A stretch of 64,000 nucleotides of DNA from Geothrix edaphica (GCF_030268045.1 NZ_BSDC01000001.1:62001-126000), one strand, 5' to 3'; counted from the first letter of the stretch, positions 25,732 through 37,373 are shown. A program made the numbers and translations. Notes: a model not told the origin generated them from the sequence alone.

Positions 25732-27233
25732 CAGGCCTTCCGGGGCAGAGCCTTCCAGCCTAGCAGCACCGTCACGAGCGCCAGCCCCGCCAGGAGTCCC
25801 GGCAGCAGCCACGCGGAGCGGGCCGGGGTGCGAATGGGCCGCCAGCGCAGGGGCACGGCGTAGGCGCCCTCGCTGAGGGGCTCGCCCCAGAGTTCGAAGC
25901 GGCCATCCTCGTGGAACACGCCGGACTTGCCCGTGAGCGTGGCCCGCAGCAGAGGCACGCCCAGCTCCGGCGCCCGCAGGCGGATCTGCGCGGCATGCAG
26001 GTCCGTGGCGATGCTGCGGTCGAACCAGCCGTCATTGGTGTGGTTGCTCAGCAGGTCTGCATGGCCCAGCTCGAAGCCCCGGCGCGCCCGCCCGGGCATG
26101 AGGGCCTCGCTGCAGATGAGGGGGTGGACGCGCAGGTCGCCGGCGGGGGTCGGCACGGCGAAGGCGCAGCCCTCCTGGAGTTCCCCGGGCTCCTGGGACA
26201 CGAAGCCCATCTTCTGGTCCATCCACCCGCGGAAGGCCCCAGGGCCCGGTGTGCGCTCGCCGAAGGCCATGGGCTCCGTCTTGGCGAAGACGAAGGGGGA
26301 TCGTCCGGCCGTTTCGCCGCACACCAGGTTGTACGGGCCGCCCTCAGTGCCGAAGAGCCAGGCCACGCCCCGGGAGGCCGCCTCGGCGGCCAGCCGCGGC
26401 TCCGGGCGCCGGTCATCCCGGCCCAGGATGGAACTCTCGGGCCAGAGCAGCAGGGTGGGGCGCCCGGTGCGGGGCCAGCCCTGGGCGTGCAGCAGCGCAT
26501 CGCTGCGCCGCCACATCTCGGCTTCCATGCCCGGCCAGCGCACACCCGCGGCGAAGTTGGGCTGGATCATGGCCACGTCCAGGGTCCGCTCCGGTCCCCG
26601 CGGCAGCAGGAACCAGGCCCCGCCCAGGAGGACCATCAGCCCCACGGCGAAGCCCGGGCCCGCCAGCGTCCGCCGCAGGGAGGCGCCCGCCGCCAGCCCG
26701 GCCGCCGTCCAGGCCCCCGCGCCCCAGGCCAGGGCCGACAGGCCCGAGGCGCCGAGGAAGGCCGCGGAGCGTGCCGGCCAGGGCAGGGAACCGAAGGCCG
26801 CGCCCCAGGTCCAGGGATAGACGTGGAAGCCCCAGGCTTCCCAGCCCAGCAGGAGGAAGGCTGCCACGCAGGCCGCGCCCGGGGCCCCGAGGCGTCGGAA
26901 GGCCCACCGGGAACCCAGAGCCACCAGCCAGAGGCCCGTGGCCTCCCAGAGGCTCAGCAGGACCATCCCCAGCAGGGCCAGGCCGAAGGGCAGCCCGCCC
27001 TTGGAGGCCAGGGTCTGGGGCACCCAGATGTATAGAAGGAGCAGGCCCGCCAGGATGGCCGCCCAGGTCCAGGCCGCGTGCCGCCCCTTGAACAGGCCCT
27101 CCAGCAGCAGCAGGGGGAAGAGCAGCGCCATGGCCGGCTCCAGCCAGCCCCCCAGCGCCCCGGGAAAGCGGAAGGCCAGCACGAAGATCCCCGCCAGCAC
27201 GGCGGTTTCCAGGGGGCGGAGGAGGGAGGGCAT
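25731..27233 (-). CDS. lnt: apolipoprotein N-acyltransferase
   Basis: 500 residues. N-acylates the lipid-modified cysteine of lipoproteins in the inner membrane, diagnostic of diderm bacteria. About six N-terminal helices are followed by a nitrilase-like domain with the expected Glu in LLLWPESSILG, Lys in VFAKTEPMAFGE and the nucleophilic Cys in LICSEALMPG. A C-terminal helix (WLLPGLLAGLALVTVLLGW) closes it. An upstream TTG (27239) is an alternative start. It begins 2 bp after trmH. Confidence 0.92.
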   Translation of the reverse strand: MPSLLRPLETAVLAGIFVLAFRFPGALGGWLEPAMALLFPLLLLEGLFKGRHAAWTWAAILAGLLLLYIWVPQTLASKGGLPFGLALLGMVLLSLWEATGLWLVALGSRWAFRRLGAPGAACVAAFLLLGWEAWGFHVYPWTWGAAFGSLPWPARSAAFLGASGLSALAWGAGAWTAAGLAAGASLRRTLAGPGFAVGLMVLLGGAWFLLPRGPERTLDVAMIQPNFAAGVRWPGMEAEMWRRSDALLHAQGWPRTGRPTLLLWPESSILGRDDRRPEPRLAAEAASRGVAWLFGTEGGPYNLVCGETAGRSPFVFAKTEPMAFGERTPGPGAFRGWMDQKMGFVSQEPGELQEGCAFAVPTPAGDLRVHPLICSEALMPGRARRGFELGHADLLSNHTNDGWFDRSIATDLHAAQIRLRAPELGVPLLRATLTGKSGVFHEDGRFELWGEPLSEGAYAVPLRWRPIRTPARSAWLLPGLLAGLALVTVLLGWKALPRKA

Positions 27234-27235
27234 CT

Positions 27236-28000
27236 TCAAGGTCTGGACCTTCTCGCCACTTCATAGCACGCGATGCCCGTGGCCACGGCGGCGTTGAGGC
27301 TCTCCACCCCTTCGATGGGGATGGCGAGGCGCTGCACGCCTTCGGGCAGGGTCACGCCCTGCCAGCCGTGACCCTCGTTGCCCACCCAGAGGCGCAGAGG
27401 CTCGGAGAGATCCGCTTCCGCCAGGGGCACGGCGCCCGGGCCGCCGTCCAGGGCGTACCAATGGCCGCCATCCGGCTCCAGGCGCGCCACCCGGCGCAGG
27501 GGCAGGAGGAAGGCCGCGCCCATGCTGCCGCGCAGGGCCTTCGGATGGAAGGGATCGGCGCAACCGGGGCCCAGCAGGACCTCCTGGAAGCCGAAGGCCG
27601 CGGCGCTGCGGAGCACGGCCCCCAGGTTGCCGGGATCCTGGATGCCCCAGGCGCCGAGGACGCGGCCGGGCAGGGCCCCCGCGGGTTCCGGGCCCAGGTC
27701 CGCGAGCAGGGCATGATCGGGCGGACTGCCGGCATCCGCCAGCTCCCGCATGAGGGCCTCGCCCAGGACCAGGGTCTCCGTGCCCAGGACCTCCTCCAGG
27801 GAGTGGGGAGCGGTCTGTTCGAGCCTCAGCCAGAGGGCCGGGCGCAGGCGTTTCCCGGCGGTGGTCTGTCGGGCCTCGGCCCAGGCCTCGATGAGCTTCC
27901 CGCCCAGCAGCAGCGTGGCCTCACGCCGGGCGCCACCCGGCCGGAGGCGGGCCAGGAGGTCTCTGAAGCGCGGATTGGCCTTGCTGGTGAGGGTGGGCAT
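27236..28000 (-). CDS. TrmH/SpoU-family RNA 2'-O-methyltransferase
   Basis: 254 residues. The C-terminal SPOUT domain has motif 1 NLGAVLRSAAAFGF, motif 2 WVGNEGHGW and motif 3 IPIEGVESLNAAVATGIACYE, the trefoil-knot SAM site. The N-terminal 95 residues form the usual substrate-binding domain. Probably 23S rRNA or tRNA ribose methylation; the exact target cannot be told. First gene of trmH-lnt-GNAT-maf, divergent from the OPT transporter across 83 bp. Confidence 0.88.
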   Translation of the reverse strand: MPTLTSKANPRFRDLLARLRPGGARREATLLLGGKLIEAWAEARQTTAGKRLRPALWLRLEQTAPHSLEEVLGTETLVLGEALMRELADAGSPPDHALLADLGPEPAGALPGRVLGAWGIQDPGNLGAVLRSAAAFGFQEVLLGPGCADPFHPKALRGSMGAAFLLPLRRVARLEPDGGHWYALDGGPGAVPLAEADLSEPLRLWVGNEGHGWQGVTLPEGVQRLAIPIEGVESLNAAVATGIACYEVARRSRP

Positions 28001-28083
28001 GGGATGGATCAAACGGTGATGTATTAGACTATCCGCTCCATCCTGCCTTCTCGTTTTCCTCTCGTGCCTTTTCAGGAGCACCG

Positions 28084-30198
28084 ATGCAACCCTTTGTCCC
28101 CTCCGACCAGAACCTGCGGGAGTTCTCCCTGCGGGCGGTGCTCATCGGCCTCGTCATGGCCGTGGTGCTGGGTTCCGCCAACGCCTACCTCGGCCTCAAG
28201 GCCGGCATGACCATCGCCGCCACCTATCCGGCGGCGGTCATCGGCATGGCCCTCATCAAGCTGATGAAGGGCACGATCCTGGAAGAGAACATGGCCCGAA
28301 CGGTCGGCAGCATCGGCGAGTCCGTGGCCGCCGGCGCCATCTTCACCATCCCGGCCTTCGCCATCAGCGGCATCTGGCCCAAGTTCTTCACGGCCGGCAA
28401 CTACGTCACCAGCGCGCTGATCATGTTCGCGGGCGGCGTGCTCGGCATCATGTTCGTGGCCCTGCTCCGCCGTGTGATGGTCGAAGACGCCGAGCTGCCC
28501 TACCCCGAGAGCGTGGCCGCCGCCGAGATCCACAAGGCCGGCGCCCGCGGGGGCAGCGGCACGAAGTTCCTGTTCGGCGCCATGGGCATCGGCGCCGGCA
28601 TCCAGGCCCTGGTCCAGATCTCGGTCTTCGCCAGCACCTGGGAGAAGTTCGTGGCCTTCAAGACCACCACCATCAACCTCGTCGGAACCTGGAAGGCCAA
28701 GGTGGCGGGCGGCATGCTGCTCAGCTCCCCCGGCATCAGCCCCGCCTACATGGGCGTGGGCTACATCATCGGCCCCAAGCTCGGCGCCCTGAACTTCTCC
28801 GGCGGCATCATCGCCTGGGGTCTGCTGGTGCCCATCATCACCTACTTCCTGGCGCCCGGCGTCCTGCCTGAGGGCGCCTCCCAGGGGGACTGGATCGCCC
28901 TGTCCTACTCGGTGTGGAAGTTCATCGTCCGCCCCATCGCCATCGGCGGCATGCTCGTGGGCGCCGGCTTCACCCTCTTCAAGATGCGCAAGAGCCTGGC
29001 CACGGGCCTCACCCGTTCCGTCTCCGACATGAAGAAGGCCGCCTCCGGCGAGCACGTGGTGGACCGCGTCAACAAGGACCTGCCCTTCACCAACGTCCTG
29101 TTCGGCCTCGGCTTCGCGGCCCTGGTGACGTTCTTCATCACTTGGCGCATCTTCCAGGTGAGCCCGCTGGTCTCCTTCGTGGCGGCCCTGGTGGTGGTGA
29201 TCCTGGGCTTCTTCTTCGCGGCCATCAGCGGCTACCTGGTCGGCATCATGGGTTCGAGCAACAACCCCATCTCCGGCCTGACCCTGACGGCCCTGGTGAT
29301 CACCGCCCTCGTGATGGTGCTCCTCGGCGTGAAGGGCAAGGAGGGCGTCGCCGCAGTGTTGGGCGTGGCCGCCGTGGTTTGCGTGAGCGCGGCCGTGGCC
29401 GGCGAGATGCTGCAAGACCTCAAGGCCGGGCACATCCTCGGCGGGACCCCGTGGCGCATGGAGATGGGCGACCTCATCGGTGTGGCCCTGGCCTCCGTGG
29501 TGCTGTTCATCCCCCTCATGGTGCTGCACGAGGGCGACATCTCCGCCCAGGGCACCAAGCGCATCGCCGAGCTGACCGCCCAGCAGGTTCAGGTCGTCAC
29601 GGCGCCTGACGGCCAGACCTACACCCTGGACCAGGTGAAGCAGCTGCCCGCGGACCAGAAGAAGGCCGTCCTCTCCCTGGATGCCGGCTTCGGCTCCAAG
29701 CAGCTGGCGGCGCCCCAGGCCGGTCTCATGGCCCTGCTCAGCAAGGGCATCGTGGAAGGCAAGATGGCCTGGCCGCTCATCATCGTCGGCATGATGATGG
29801 GCCTCGCCTTCATCCTCATGCAGGTGAAGAGCCCCATGCTGGTGTCGGTGGGCATGTATCTGCCCCTGGAGACCACCTTCGCCATCTTCCTGGGCGGCCT
29901 CATCAAGGGCGCCGTGGAGATGTTCGGCGCCAAGCGGGGCCTCAACGAGGCCCAGAAGGTGCGCGTGGAGAACAACGGCGTGCTCCTGGCCGCGGGCCTC
30001 ATCGCCGGCGAGGCCCTGGTGGGCCTGCTCTTCGCGTCCTTCGCCTTCTTCGAGGTGAAGTACAAGATCTTCGCCGACCCGGGCATGTTCTGGATCAGCC
30101 TGCTGATCCTCGCCGGCATCGCCGTCTACCTGGTGAAGGTGCCCCTGGCCAACGCCGGCGAAGCCGACGAGCCCGCGCCGCCGAGTGCGAATTTCTGA
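28084..30198 (+). CDS. OPT-family oligopeptide/metal-chelate transporter
   Basis: 704 residues with about sixteen membrane helices. The N-terminus contains the family-typical GSANAYLGLKAGMTIAATYP, later AELPYPESVAAAEIHKAG and LLSSPGISPAYMGVGYIIGPKLG, and near the C-terminus GMYLPLETTFAIFLGGLIK. OPT proteins import peptides or peptide-like metal chelates by proton symport. A CAGGAG box lies 6 bp before the ATG. The gene is followed by two strong hairpins and appears monocistronic. Confidence 0.93.
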   Translation: MQPFVPSDQNLREFSLRAVLIGLVMAVVLGSANAYLGLKAGMTIAATYPAAVIGMALIKLMKGTILEENMARTVGSIGESVAAGAIFTIPAFAISGIWPKFFTAGNYVTSALIMFAGGVLGIMFVALLRRVMVEDAELPYPESVAAAEIHKAGARGGSGTKFLFGAMGIGAGIQALVQISVFASTWEKFVAFKTTTINLVGTWKAKVAGGMLLSSPGISPAYMGVGYIIGPKLGALNFSGGIIAWGLLVPIITYFLAPGVLPEGASQGDWIALSYSVWKFIVRPIAIGGMLVGAGFTLFKMRKSLATGLTRSVSDMKKAASGEHVVDRVNKDLPFTNVLFGLGFAALVTFFITWRIFQVSPLVSFVAALVVVILGFFFAAISGYLVGIMGSSNNPISGLTLTALVITALVMVLLGVKGKEGVAAVLGVAAVVCVSAAVAGEMLQDLKAGHILGGTPWRMEMGDLIGVALASVVLFIPLMVLHEGDISAQGTKRIAELTAQQVQVVTAPDGQTYTLDQVKQLPADQKKAVLSLDAGFGSKQLAAPQAGLMALLSKGIVEGKMAWPLIIVGMMMGLAFILMQVKSPMLVSVGMYLPLETTFAIFLGGLIKGAVEMFGAKRGLNEAQKVRVENNGVLLAAGLIAGEALVGLLFASFAFFEVKYKIFADPGMFWISLLILAGIAVYLVKVPLANAGEADEPAPPSANF

Positions 30199-30204
30199 TG
30201 CTGT

Positions 30205-30273
30205 CCGGGGGTGTGCGCGACAGCGCACACCCCCGGATCCCCACGAGAAGGCCCGGCCAAGCCGGGCCTTCTC
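30205..30273 (+). terminator. two consecutive perfect hairpins after the OPT gene
   Basis: Hairpin 1 (30205-30236) has a perfect 14-bp stem, CCGGGGGTGTGCGC, with a GACA loop. Hairpin 2 (30245-30273) has a perfect 13-bp stem, GAGAAGGCCCGGC, with a CAA loop, and is followed by TATCCTC rather than a pure T run. Hairpin 2 has the usual form of terminators in this type of genome. Both lie between the OPT stop and the next gene. Confidence 0.75.
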
Positions 30274-30303
30274 TATCCTCACCCTTGAGATGTCTGGATC
30301 CCT

Positions 30304-30636
30304 ATGACCTCCTTCCCCGATGAACCCTTCCTCGCCCTCGTGCCGGTCCAGGCCCTGGCTTCAGAGCCCGGTGAGGGCGGGACGGTGGTGCTGATCCGGC
30401 CGAAGATCCTGTCGCCGCGCTGGGCCTGGCTGGTGCGGCTGATGAAGCGGCCCAACTTCCGGGTGAAGCTGGATGCCCGCGGCACGGCCGTGTGGCAGGC
30501 CTGCGACGGGACCCGCACCGTCGCCCAGGTGATGGAGGCCATGGCTCAGGCCCACCCCGGCGAGCCCGATGCCGGCTTCCGGGCCGCCCTGTTCCTCCGG
30601 GAACTGGCCCGGGGCGGGTTCGTGCGTTTCGCCTAG
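30304..30636 (+). CDS. PqqD-family protein
   Basis: 110 residues. The central RPKILSPRWAWLVRLMKRPNFRVKLDARGTAVWQACDG region and TVAQVMEAM give the PqqD winged-helix pattern (RiPP recognition element-like fold). No PQQ biosynthesis genes or radical SAM partner are nearby, so it is a free-standing RRE-like domain of unknown partner. It is 22 bp before clpS and may share its transcript. Confidence 0.75.
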   Translation: MTSFPDEPFLALVPVQALASEPGEGGTVVLIRPKILSPRWAWLVRLMKRPNFRVKLDARGTAVWQACDGTRTVAQVMEAMAQAHPGEPDAGFRAALFLRELARGGFVRFA

Positions 30637-30658
30637 ACTGGACGCGGAGGCATCCCTC

Positions 30659-30968
30659 ATGGCCAGGCAGGTGAAGGAGGCGGGCCAGGTCCTCACCCGC
30701 CAGCGGGCGAAGGTGAAAGAGCCTGGCCTGTGGAAGGTCCTCCTCCACAACGACGACTACACCACCCAGGAGTTTGTGGTGTGGCTGCTGAAGACGATCT
30801 TCCGCAAGAGCGAGTCCGAAGCCACGGCCATCATGCTGGCGGTCCACAAGGCGGGCGTGGGCGTGGCGGGCGTCTACACCAAGGACGTGGCCGAGACCCG
30901 CGCCGAGCGCGGCCGCCAGCTGGCTGAGCGCGAGGGCTTCCCCCTGCTGCTCACGGTGGAGGCGGAAG

Positions 30969-30976
<8 letters not shown>
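30659..30976 (+). CDS. clpS: ClpS adaptor
   Basis: 105 residues. Contains LHNDDYTTQEFVVWLL, the substrate-binding signature for N-degron residues, and MLAVHKAGVGVAGVYTKDVAETR, the ClpA-contacting part. The start at 30659 has GGAGG 8 bp upstream. It delivers N-end-rule substrates to ClpA, encoded immediately downstream with an 8-bp overlap. Confidence 0.95.
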
Positions 30977-33202
<2,226 letters not shown>

Positions 33203-33221
<19 letters not shown>

Positions 33222-33271
33222 CCAGGGCCCTGGTCTTTCCGGACCCGGAGCTGGCGGAGGCTCTTCGTTGA
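33203..33271 (+). pseudogene. aat 5' remnant carried by the island
   Basis: A GTG-started frame overlapping the clpA stop, coding for 22 residues (VPVFRLTRALVFPDPELAEA...) that match the first residues of intact aat at 53199. It then diverges and stops at 33271. Homology ends near 33259. It shows that the donor of the cap had the same clpA-aat overlap. Confidence 0.85.
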
Positions 33272-33646
33272 GAAGGGCCAGAGGTTTGCCCGGCTCTAGA
33301 CGTTTGGTCCAAATCTGGTACCAGGTAAGGGCTTCAAGCCACGTCCTGACTCGCTTGGCGAAGTCTGGTTAGATGCAGATTTGCCCAGAGGGTACCGGAC
33401 CGGGAAGGTTACATCCAAGCACTTGCTTGAACTGCAAGGAGAATGGTGAAACCCTAGGCGGAAATCTTGTCAATTCGTCCCGGGGTGCTCATTATCGACG
33501 AGCAGTTCGTTTGATTCGGGGTAATAAGTAGAAATTAAGGTCGTGGGAAGATCCAAATCAACTTGGCTTGGTAAGGAACTAGTGGGAGATGAGACTTATG
33601 GCCAGATTGTCTTCACGTGTTGGTACTATTCGAAAAATTAAGATCC
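33272..33646. other. left-end non-coding region of the island
   Basis: 375 bp in which base composition falls from GC-rich to AT-rich. It contains a short palindrome CAAGCACTTGCTTG near 33416 and a small GCTC...GAGC inverted repeat near 33487. No tRNA or gene is visible. It presumably holds the promoter of the following defence operon. Confidence 0.4.
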
Positions 33647-34894
33647 ATGCCTAATGGCATGACTCCGTCCCCTGACACTGTCCCAGCAGTTGGGGATCCG
33701 GGGGATGATACTGCTCGACGATATCGATACCAGTGGACATATGCTGCAATTTGTTGCTGCATGTTGCTGGATGAGACGGAGGATGTTGAAGAAGTATTTT
33801 GTGAACATCATGAAGATATAGTGTTGAGACACACTGGTGGGATGTTTTCAGGATTACAGATAAAAACTCGTGAATCAAATCAAGATGTATGGAAAGCCAA
33901 TGAAGCCACTGTAATTAATTCATGTGCCCGTTTTGCAAAACTGGAAAACCAATTCCCTGGCCAATTCCGTGTATTCCGTTTTCTTACAAATCACCCATTA
34001 TTTGCAGCAGAGAACGGAAAAAATCTTCGATATGTCCTTAATAAAATAAAGACGACTCACTCAATACAGGATCTTCCTGGGCCCGTTGCAAGATTTCTGC
34101 GTCGTGTTGCCCAGGAAGCCGATCTATCGCAAGAAATTGTATTTACAGCACTTTCCAAAACTGAGGCTAGTGATGATCTGCCTAAACTCGCCGACATTGA
34201 TGTCAGGCTAGTCGCCACCCTCACGGAAGTTTGGACTAGGGCTGCCGATTGCGCCCATTCCTTAATCGTGAAAGTTGGGAGCAATTTGACATGGGAATGT
34301 GGGAAAGCTTCTTCCCTCGCGCATCAAGATGTATTGCCCGCCTATATTTCAGCAACTATCGACCCAGAGGGGAGAGAATTACTTATTCGCATTGAATCTA
34401 AATGTATCAACCGTTCGCATTTTATTGATTTGCTTGAGGCCGGCTTAAATTTGAACGCCACACTTGAAGGAGCCCCTGAGGCATGGTCGGAACCTGGTGT
34501 CGGCAATAGGGACCTTCTTCTAAAAAAACTTGATGCAGGTGGTTTTTCGGCAATATCTCGCAATTCTGCCTTAGATCTTCGAGATAAAGCCGATTATTTA
34601 GGAATCGTTTGGACCAGGAAGCATGGCCGTGAATCGGGCCTTCAGCGATACGGGCATGTTCGATCGCTCGTTCTCAGCGACGCGGCGCGCGTATTCGAGA
34701 TAGCAAAATCAGAAGAGCATTTGTTTGGGTTGGAGATGCTCTCAGAACTACGCTCTCGTTTTCTTCAGCGCCGGATGGATGGTAGTCAATTATACGAATG
34801 TAGTAACGAGCATCTAGAGGGTGTTGCTTATTCGTTGACGTCAGAGTGTCTAGTTCAATGGAGCCTCGACCGGCCATGGGAGGTCCAGGGATGA
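33647..34894 (+). CDS. DUF4297/Cap4-type nuclease effector, LmuA/DdmA-like
   Basis: About 415 residues. The N-terminal 200 residues match the DUF4297 (Cap4 dsDNase) pattern: DDTARRYRYQWTYAAICCC, then EHHED57I and FSGLQ71-I-K73-T, the D...QxK core of a PD-(D/E)XK nuclease. The C-terminal half is a partner/sensor region without known motif. The gene is the first of three AT-rich genes joined by 4-bp overlaps, the order and make-up of Lamassu-Cap4/DdmABC systems. Start uncertain: ATG 33647 fits the domain edge; GTG 33617 and ATG 33659 are alternatives. Predicted to cut DNA when released by the SMC partner. Confidence 0.75.
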   Translation: MPNGMTPSPDTVPAVGDPGDDTARRYRYQWTYAAICCCMLLDETEDVEEVFCEHHEDIVLRHTGGMFSGLQIKTRESNQDVWKANEATVINSCARFAKLENQFPGQFRVFRFLTNHPLFAAENGKNLRYVLNKIKTTHSIQDLPGPVARFLRRVAQEADLSQEIVFTALSKTEASDDLPKLADIDVRLVATLTEVWTRAADCAHSLIVKVGSNLTWECGKASSLAHQDVLPAYISATIDPEGRELLIRIESKCINRSHFIDLLEAGLNLNATLEGAPEAWSEPGVGNRDLLLKKLDAGGFSAISRNSALDLRDKADYLGIVWTRKHGRESGLQRYGHVRSLVLSDAARVFEIAKSEEHLFGLEMLSELRSRFLQRRMDGSQLYECSNEHLEGVAYSLTSECLVQWSLDRPWEVQG

Positions 34895-35439
34895 ATTATG
34901 TTGAGATGATCGCAAATCTCGATCAATCTCCCGAGTTGCATGCTGCTAGGGTTCTTCTTCTCTTGGATGCATTTGCAGAGGAGGGGCAAGCTGGAGTAAT
35001 TGAAGGGATGACAAAGCTCGCAAAGCTCGATTTTCTGCTGCGCTACCCGTTAATGCTCGAAAGAGCGCTAGAAGCAAAGGGTCGCTCTCCTCATGCGGTT
35101 CAACTGGAAGACCATGAGCGTCATAGTGTCGAGTCCAAAATGGTTCGATACCGATTTGGCCCGTGGGACCATCGATACCGTGAGTATTTGAACATATTGG
35201 TAGCCAAAAATCTTGCTACTGTCAGAATCGACGGTCGAAAGGTGATTATTTCTGCTACCGATATGGGTGGTGATGTTGCACGACAACTTAGTGATTTAGG
35301 TATTTTTAAACAATATTCGATACGAGCCAAATTACTTAAAACACATTTTAATTTGACAGCAACCCACCTAATGAAATTTATTTACGAAACATTTCCAGAG
35401 GTCATTTCTTTGAAATCAAATTCTCCGATATCAATATGA
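34891..35439 (+). CDS. ABC-3C middle component, LmuC/DdmB-like
   Basis: 182 residues; ATGA overlap with both neighbours. Rich in helices, with a winged-helix-like LAKLDFLLRYPLMLERAL...MVRYRFGPWDHRYREYLNILVAKNLATVRIDGRKVII, ending in a possible HTH-like tail. This is the pattern of the small middle component of ABC three-component systems, which bridges the SMC-like ATPase and the effector. The identification rests mainly on context and size, with partial sequence resemblance. Confidence 0.65.
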   Translation: MNYVEMIANLDQSPELHAARVLLLLDAFAEEGQAGVIEGMTKLAKLDFLLRYPLMLERALEAKGRSPHAVQLEDHERHSVESKMVRYRFGPWDHRYREYLNILVAKNLATVRIDGRKVIISATDMGGDVARQLSDLGIFKQYSIRAKLLKTHFNLTATHLMKFIYETFPEVISLKSNSPISI

Positions 35440-37373
35440 AAATTCATCTCAAGAAACTTCTGGTTCGTACTCGAAGAACGGTTGAGCAAATCGACTTTTC
35501 GGATTCTGTGACATTCTTGCATGGTCCGGTTAGTACGGGAAAGTCAACCATAGCCCGTCTAATTGACTATTGCTTCGGCGGAGAGTTAGAGCGTACTCCT
35601 GCGATTCAGCTGGAATTTGTAGCGGTAGAACTTTCTCTTAAACTTGGTGGCTACGATTGCACAATCGAGCGAGCAGCAAATGATAACCAACGTGTAAGAG
35701 TTACTTGGAATGGTATAGATAATAACATCGGATCCGTTAATGCTCCACTCGTGGCCCAGTCCGAATCGTTGCTAGATGCAGAAGTGTATTCATTAAGTGA
35801 TTTAATATTTTATCTATGTGGTATTACTCCGATTAAGGTGCGTCAACGGAGTCGTGACCCGGAATCACCATTAATTCGCCTAAGCTTCCGTGATATATGG
35901 TGGTACTGCTATCTCGATCAAGCTCATTTGGACTCCTCATTTTTCAGGCTTGAAGATCCCTTTCGTGGTCGTAAAAGCCAAGATGCCATGAAATTTTTTA
36001 CAGGTTTGCATTCCGAACGATTGAGTCAACTGGAAACTGAATTAATGCAAATTATTGATGAGCAGCGGACAAAAAGAGAAGCTGTGTTGCAAATTCGTTC
36101 ATTTATAAGCCGGTTTGAACTTGGATCAGAACTCGATATGGCTGGCCAGCTTCAAGAAACAGAGCTAGCATTAAATATGGCCAAAACCGAGCGTGCTAGA
36201 CTTGAAATCACGAGGTATTCCGAAACTCATCCGACTGATGAACTCAGGAGTACTTTGCGACGATTGAGTTCAGATATCGAAAGTATCAGTTTGGCAATTG
36301 CGGAATCAACTGAATCTATTGAAGAACAAAGGGCACTTCGCGCCGAATTTATTACTACCAAGACGAAAGCGGAGCGAGTCACTCAGGCCTGGGAAATTCT
36401 GGAGGGTGTTCACTGTCAACGCTGTCCGGATTGTGGGGCCGATGTCTTGGGTAGGCCTCAAATGGAAGATCAATGCAGGCTGTGTGGTAGCCCGAAGGTT
36501 GATAACAGAATCACCAGTTCTTTGGATCAAGAAGTGGCGCGCCGCGATCTTAATGAGCGTATCGATCAAATTGCTGATTCTATTGCCCGAAGAGAACGCG
36601 AATTGAACCGTATGAAAAAACAGCTAGTTAAAGCGAAAACATTAAAAGAATCCCTAGATGCGCAACTTCAAGAAGAATTGGCAAGATATGATTCTGCATT
36701 TGTAGAAAATATTCGCGCGATTGAGGGGGAAATTGCCACTCTCAGCGAACGAATTCGATCTCTACAGCGCCTTCAACAGATGCCTCATGCCATTAACGCC
36801 CTAGAAGAGGAAGCTGGTGCTTTGCAAGGACGAATAGATAGATCTAGGAGGAATCTTGCTGAAGAGCGTGATCGCCTACATAATGCTGACGAAAATATTA
36901 TTGCTATAGCTAGAGAATTCAAACGAATAATGCTTGCAATTTCTTTCCCTGGTGTGTCTGAGCAGGATCATGTTTTGATTGATCCGCGCAACTGGAAACC
37001 CGCAGTTGTACATGGTGATCAAGATTGGACTTTTTGGGATACTGGTAGCGGCGGGAAGAAAACTCTTTTCAATGTGTGCTATGCCTTGGCTATTCACCTG
37101 GTTGCACGGGGCCGTGGATTGCCAGTCCCTACACTTTTAATAATGGATAGCCCAACCAAAAATATCAGTGAAGATGAAAACCCAGAGCTAATTCAATCTC
37201 TTTATAGGGAGATTTATCAAATCTCCAGAGATCAGGATGAACCCAAGTTGCAGTTCCTTCTTATAGACTCCGATCTGGTTCATCCTGACCCGCCAATACA
37301 GGACTTCTCCGAGAGGAGAATGGCAGGTGAACCTGACGCGCCGAGTTTAATCCCTTACTATACTGGCCCTTGA
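35436..37373 (+). CDS. SMC/Rad50-like ATPase, LmuB/DdmC-like
   Basis: 645 residues. Walker A G30-P-V-S-T-G-K-S-T near the N-terminus; two coiled-coil arms (about 200-325 and 360-480) flanking a cysteine-rich hook with C327, C330, C333, C347 and C350; ABC signature S538-G-G-K-K; Walker B LLIMD571 followed by Ser572 instead of the usual catalytic Glu. It is shorter than most SMC proteins, so the arms are short. Predicted sensor of foreign or aberrant DNA that releases the nuclease. Codon use is clearly AT-rich compared with the host. Confidence 0.8.
   Translation: MKIHLKKLLVRTRRTVEQIDFSDSVTFLHGPVSTGKSTIARLIDYCFGGELERTPAIQLEFVAVELSLKLGGYDCTIERAANDNQRVRVTWNGIDNNIGSVNAPLVAQSESLLDAEVYSLSDLIFYLCGITPIKVRQRSRDPESPLIRLSFRDIWWYCYLDQAHLDSSFFRLEDPFRGRKSQDAMKFFTGLHSERLSQLETELMQIIDEQRTKREAVLQIRSFISRFELGSELDMAGQLQETELALNMAKTERARLEITRYSETHPTDELRSTLRRLSSDIESISLAIAESTESIEEQRALRAEFITTKTKAERVTQAWEILEGVHCQRCPDCGADVLGRPQMEDQCRLCGSPKVDNRITSSLDQEVARRDLNERIDQIADSIARRERELNRMKKQLVKAKTLKESLDAQLQEELARYDSAFVENIRAIEGEIATLSERIRSLQRLQQMPHAINALEEEAGALQGRIDRSRRNLAEERDRLHNADENIIAIAREFKRIMLAISFPGVSEQDHVLIDPRNWKPAVVHGDQDWTFWDTGSGGKKTLFNVCYALAIHLVARGRGLPVPTLLIMDSPTKNISEDENPELIQSLYREIYQISRDQDEPKLQFLLIDSDLVHPDPPIQDFSERRMAGEPDAPSLIPYYTGP

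Noticed and set aside
33647-37373. CBASS system, because of the Cap4-type nuclease
   Set aside because: No CD-NTase gene is present and the partner is an SMC-like ATPase with a middle component, which fits Lamassu/DdmABC.
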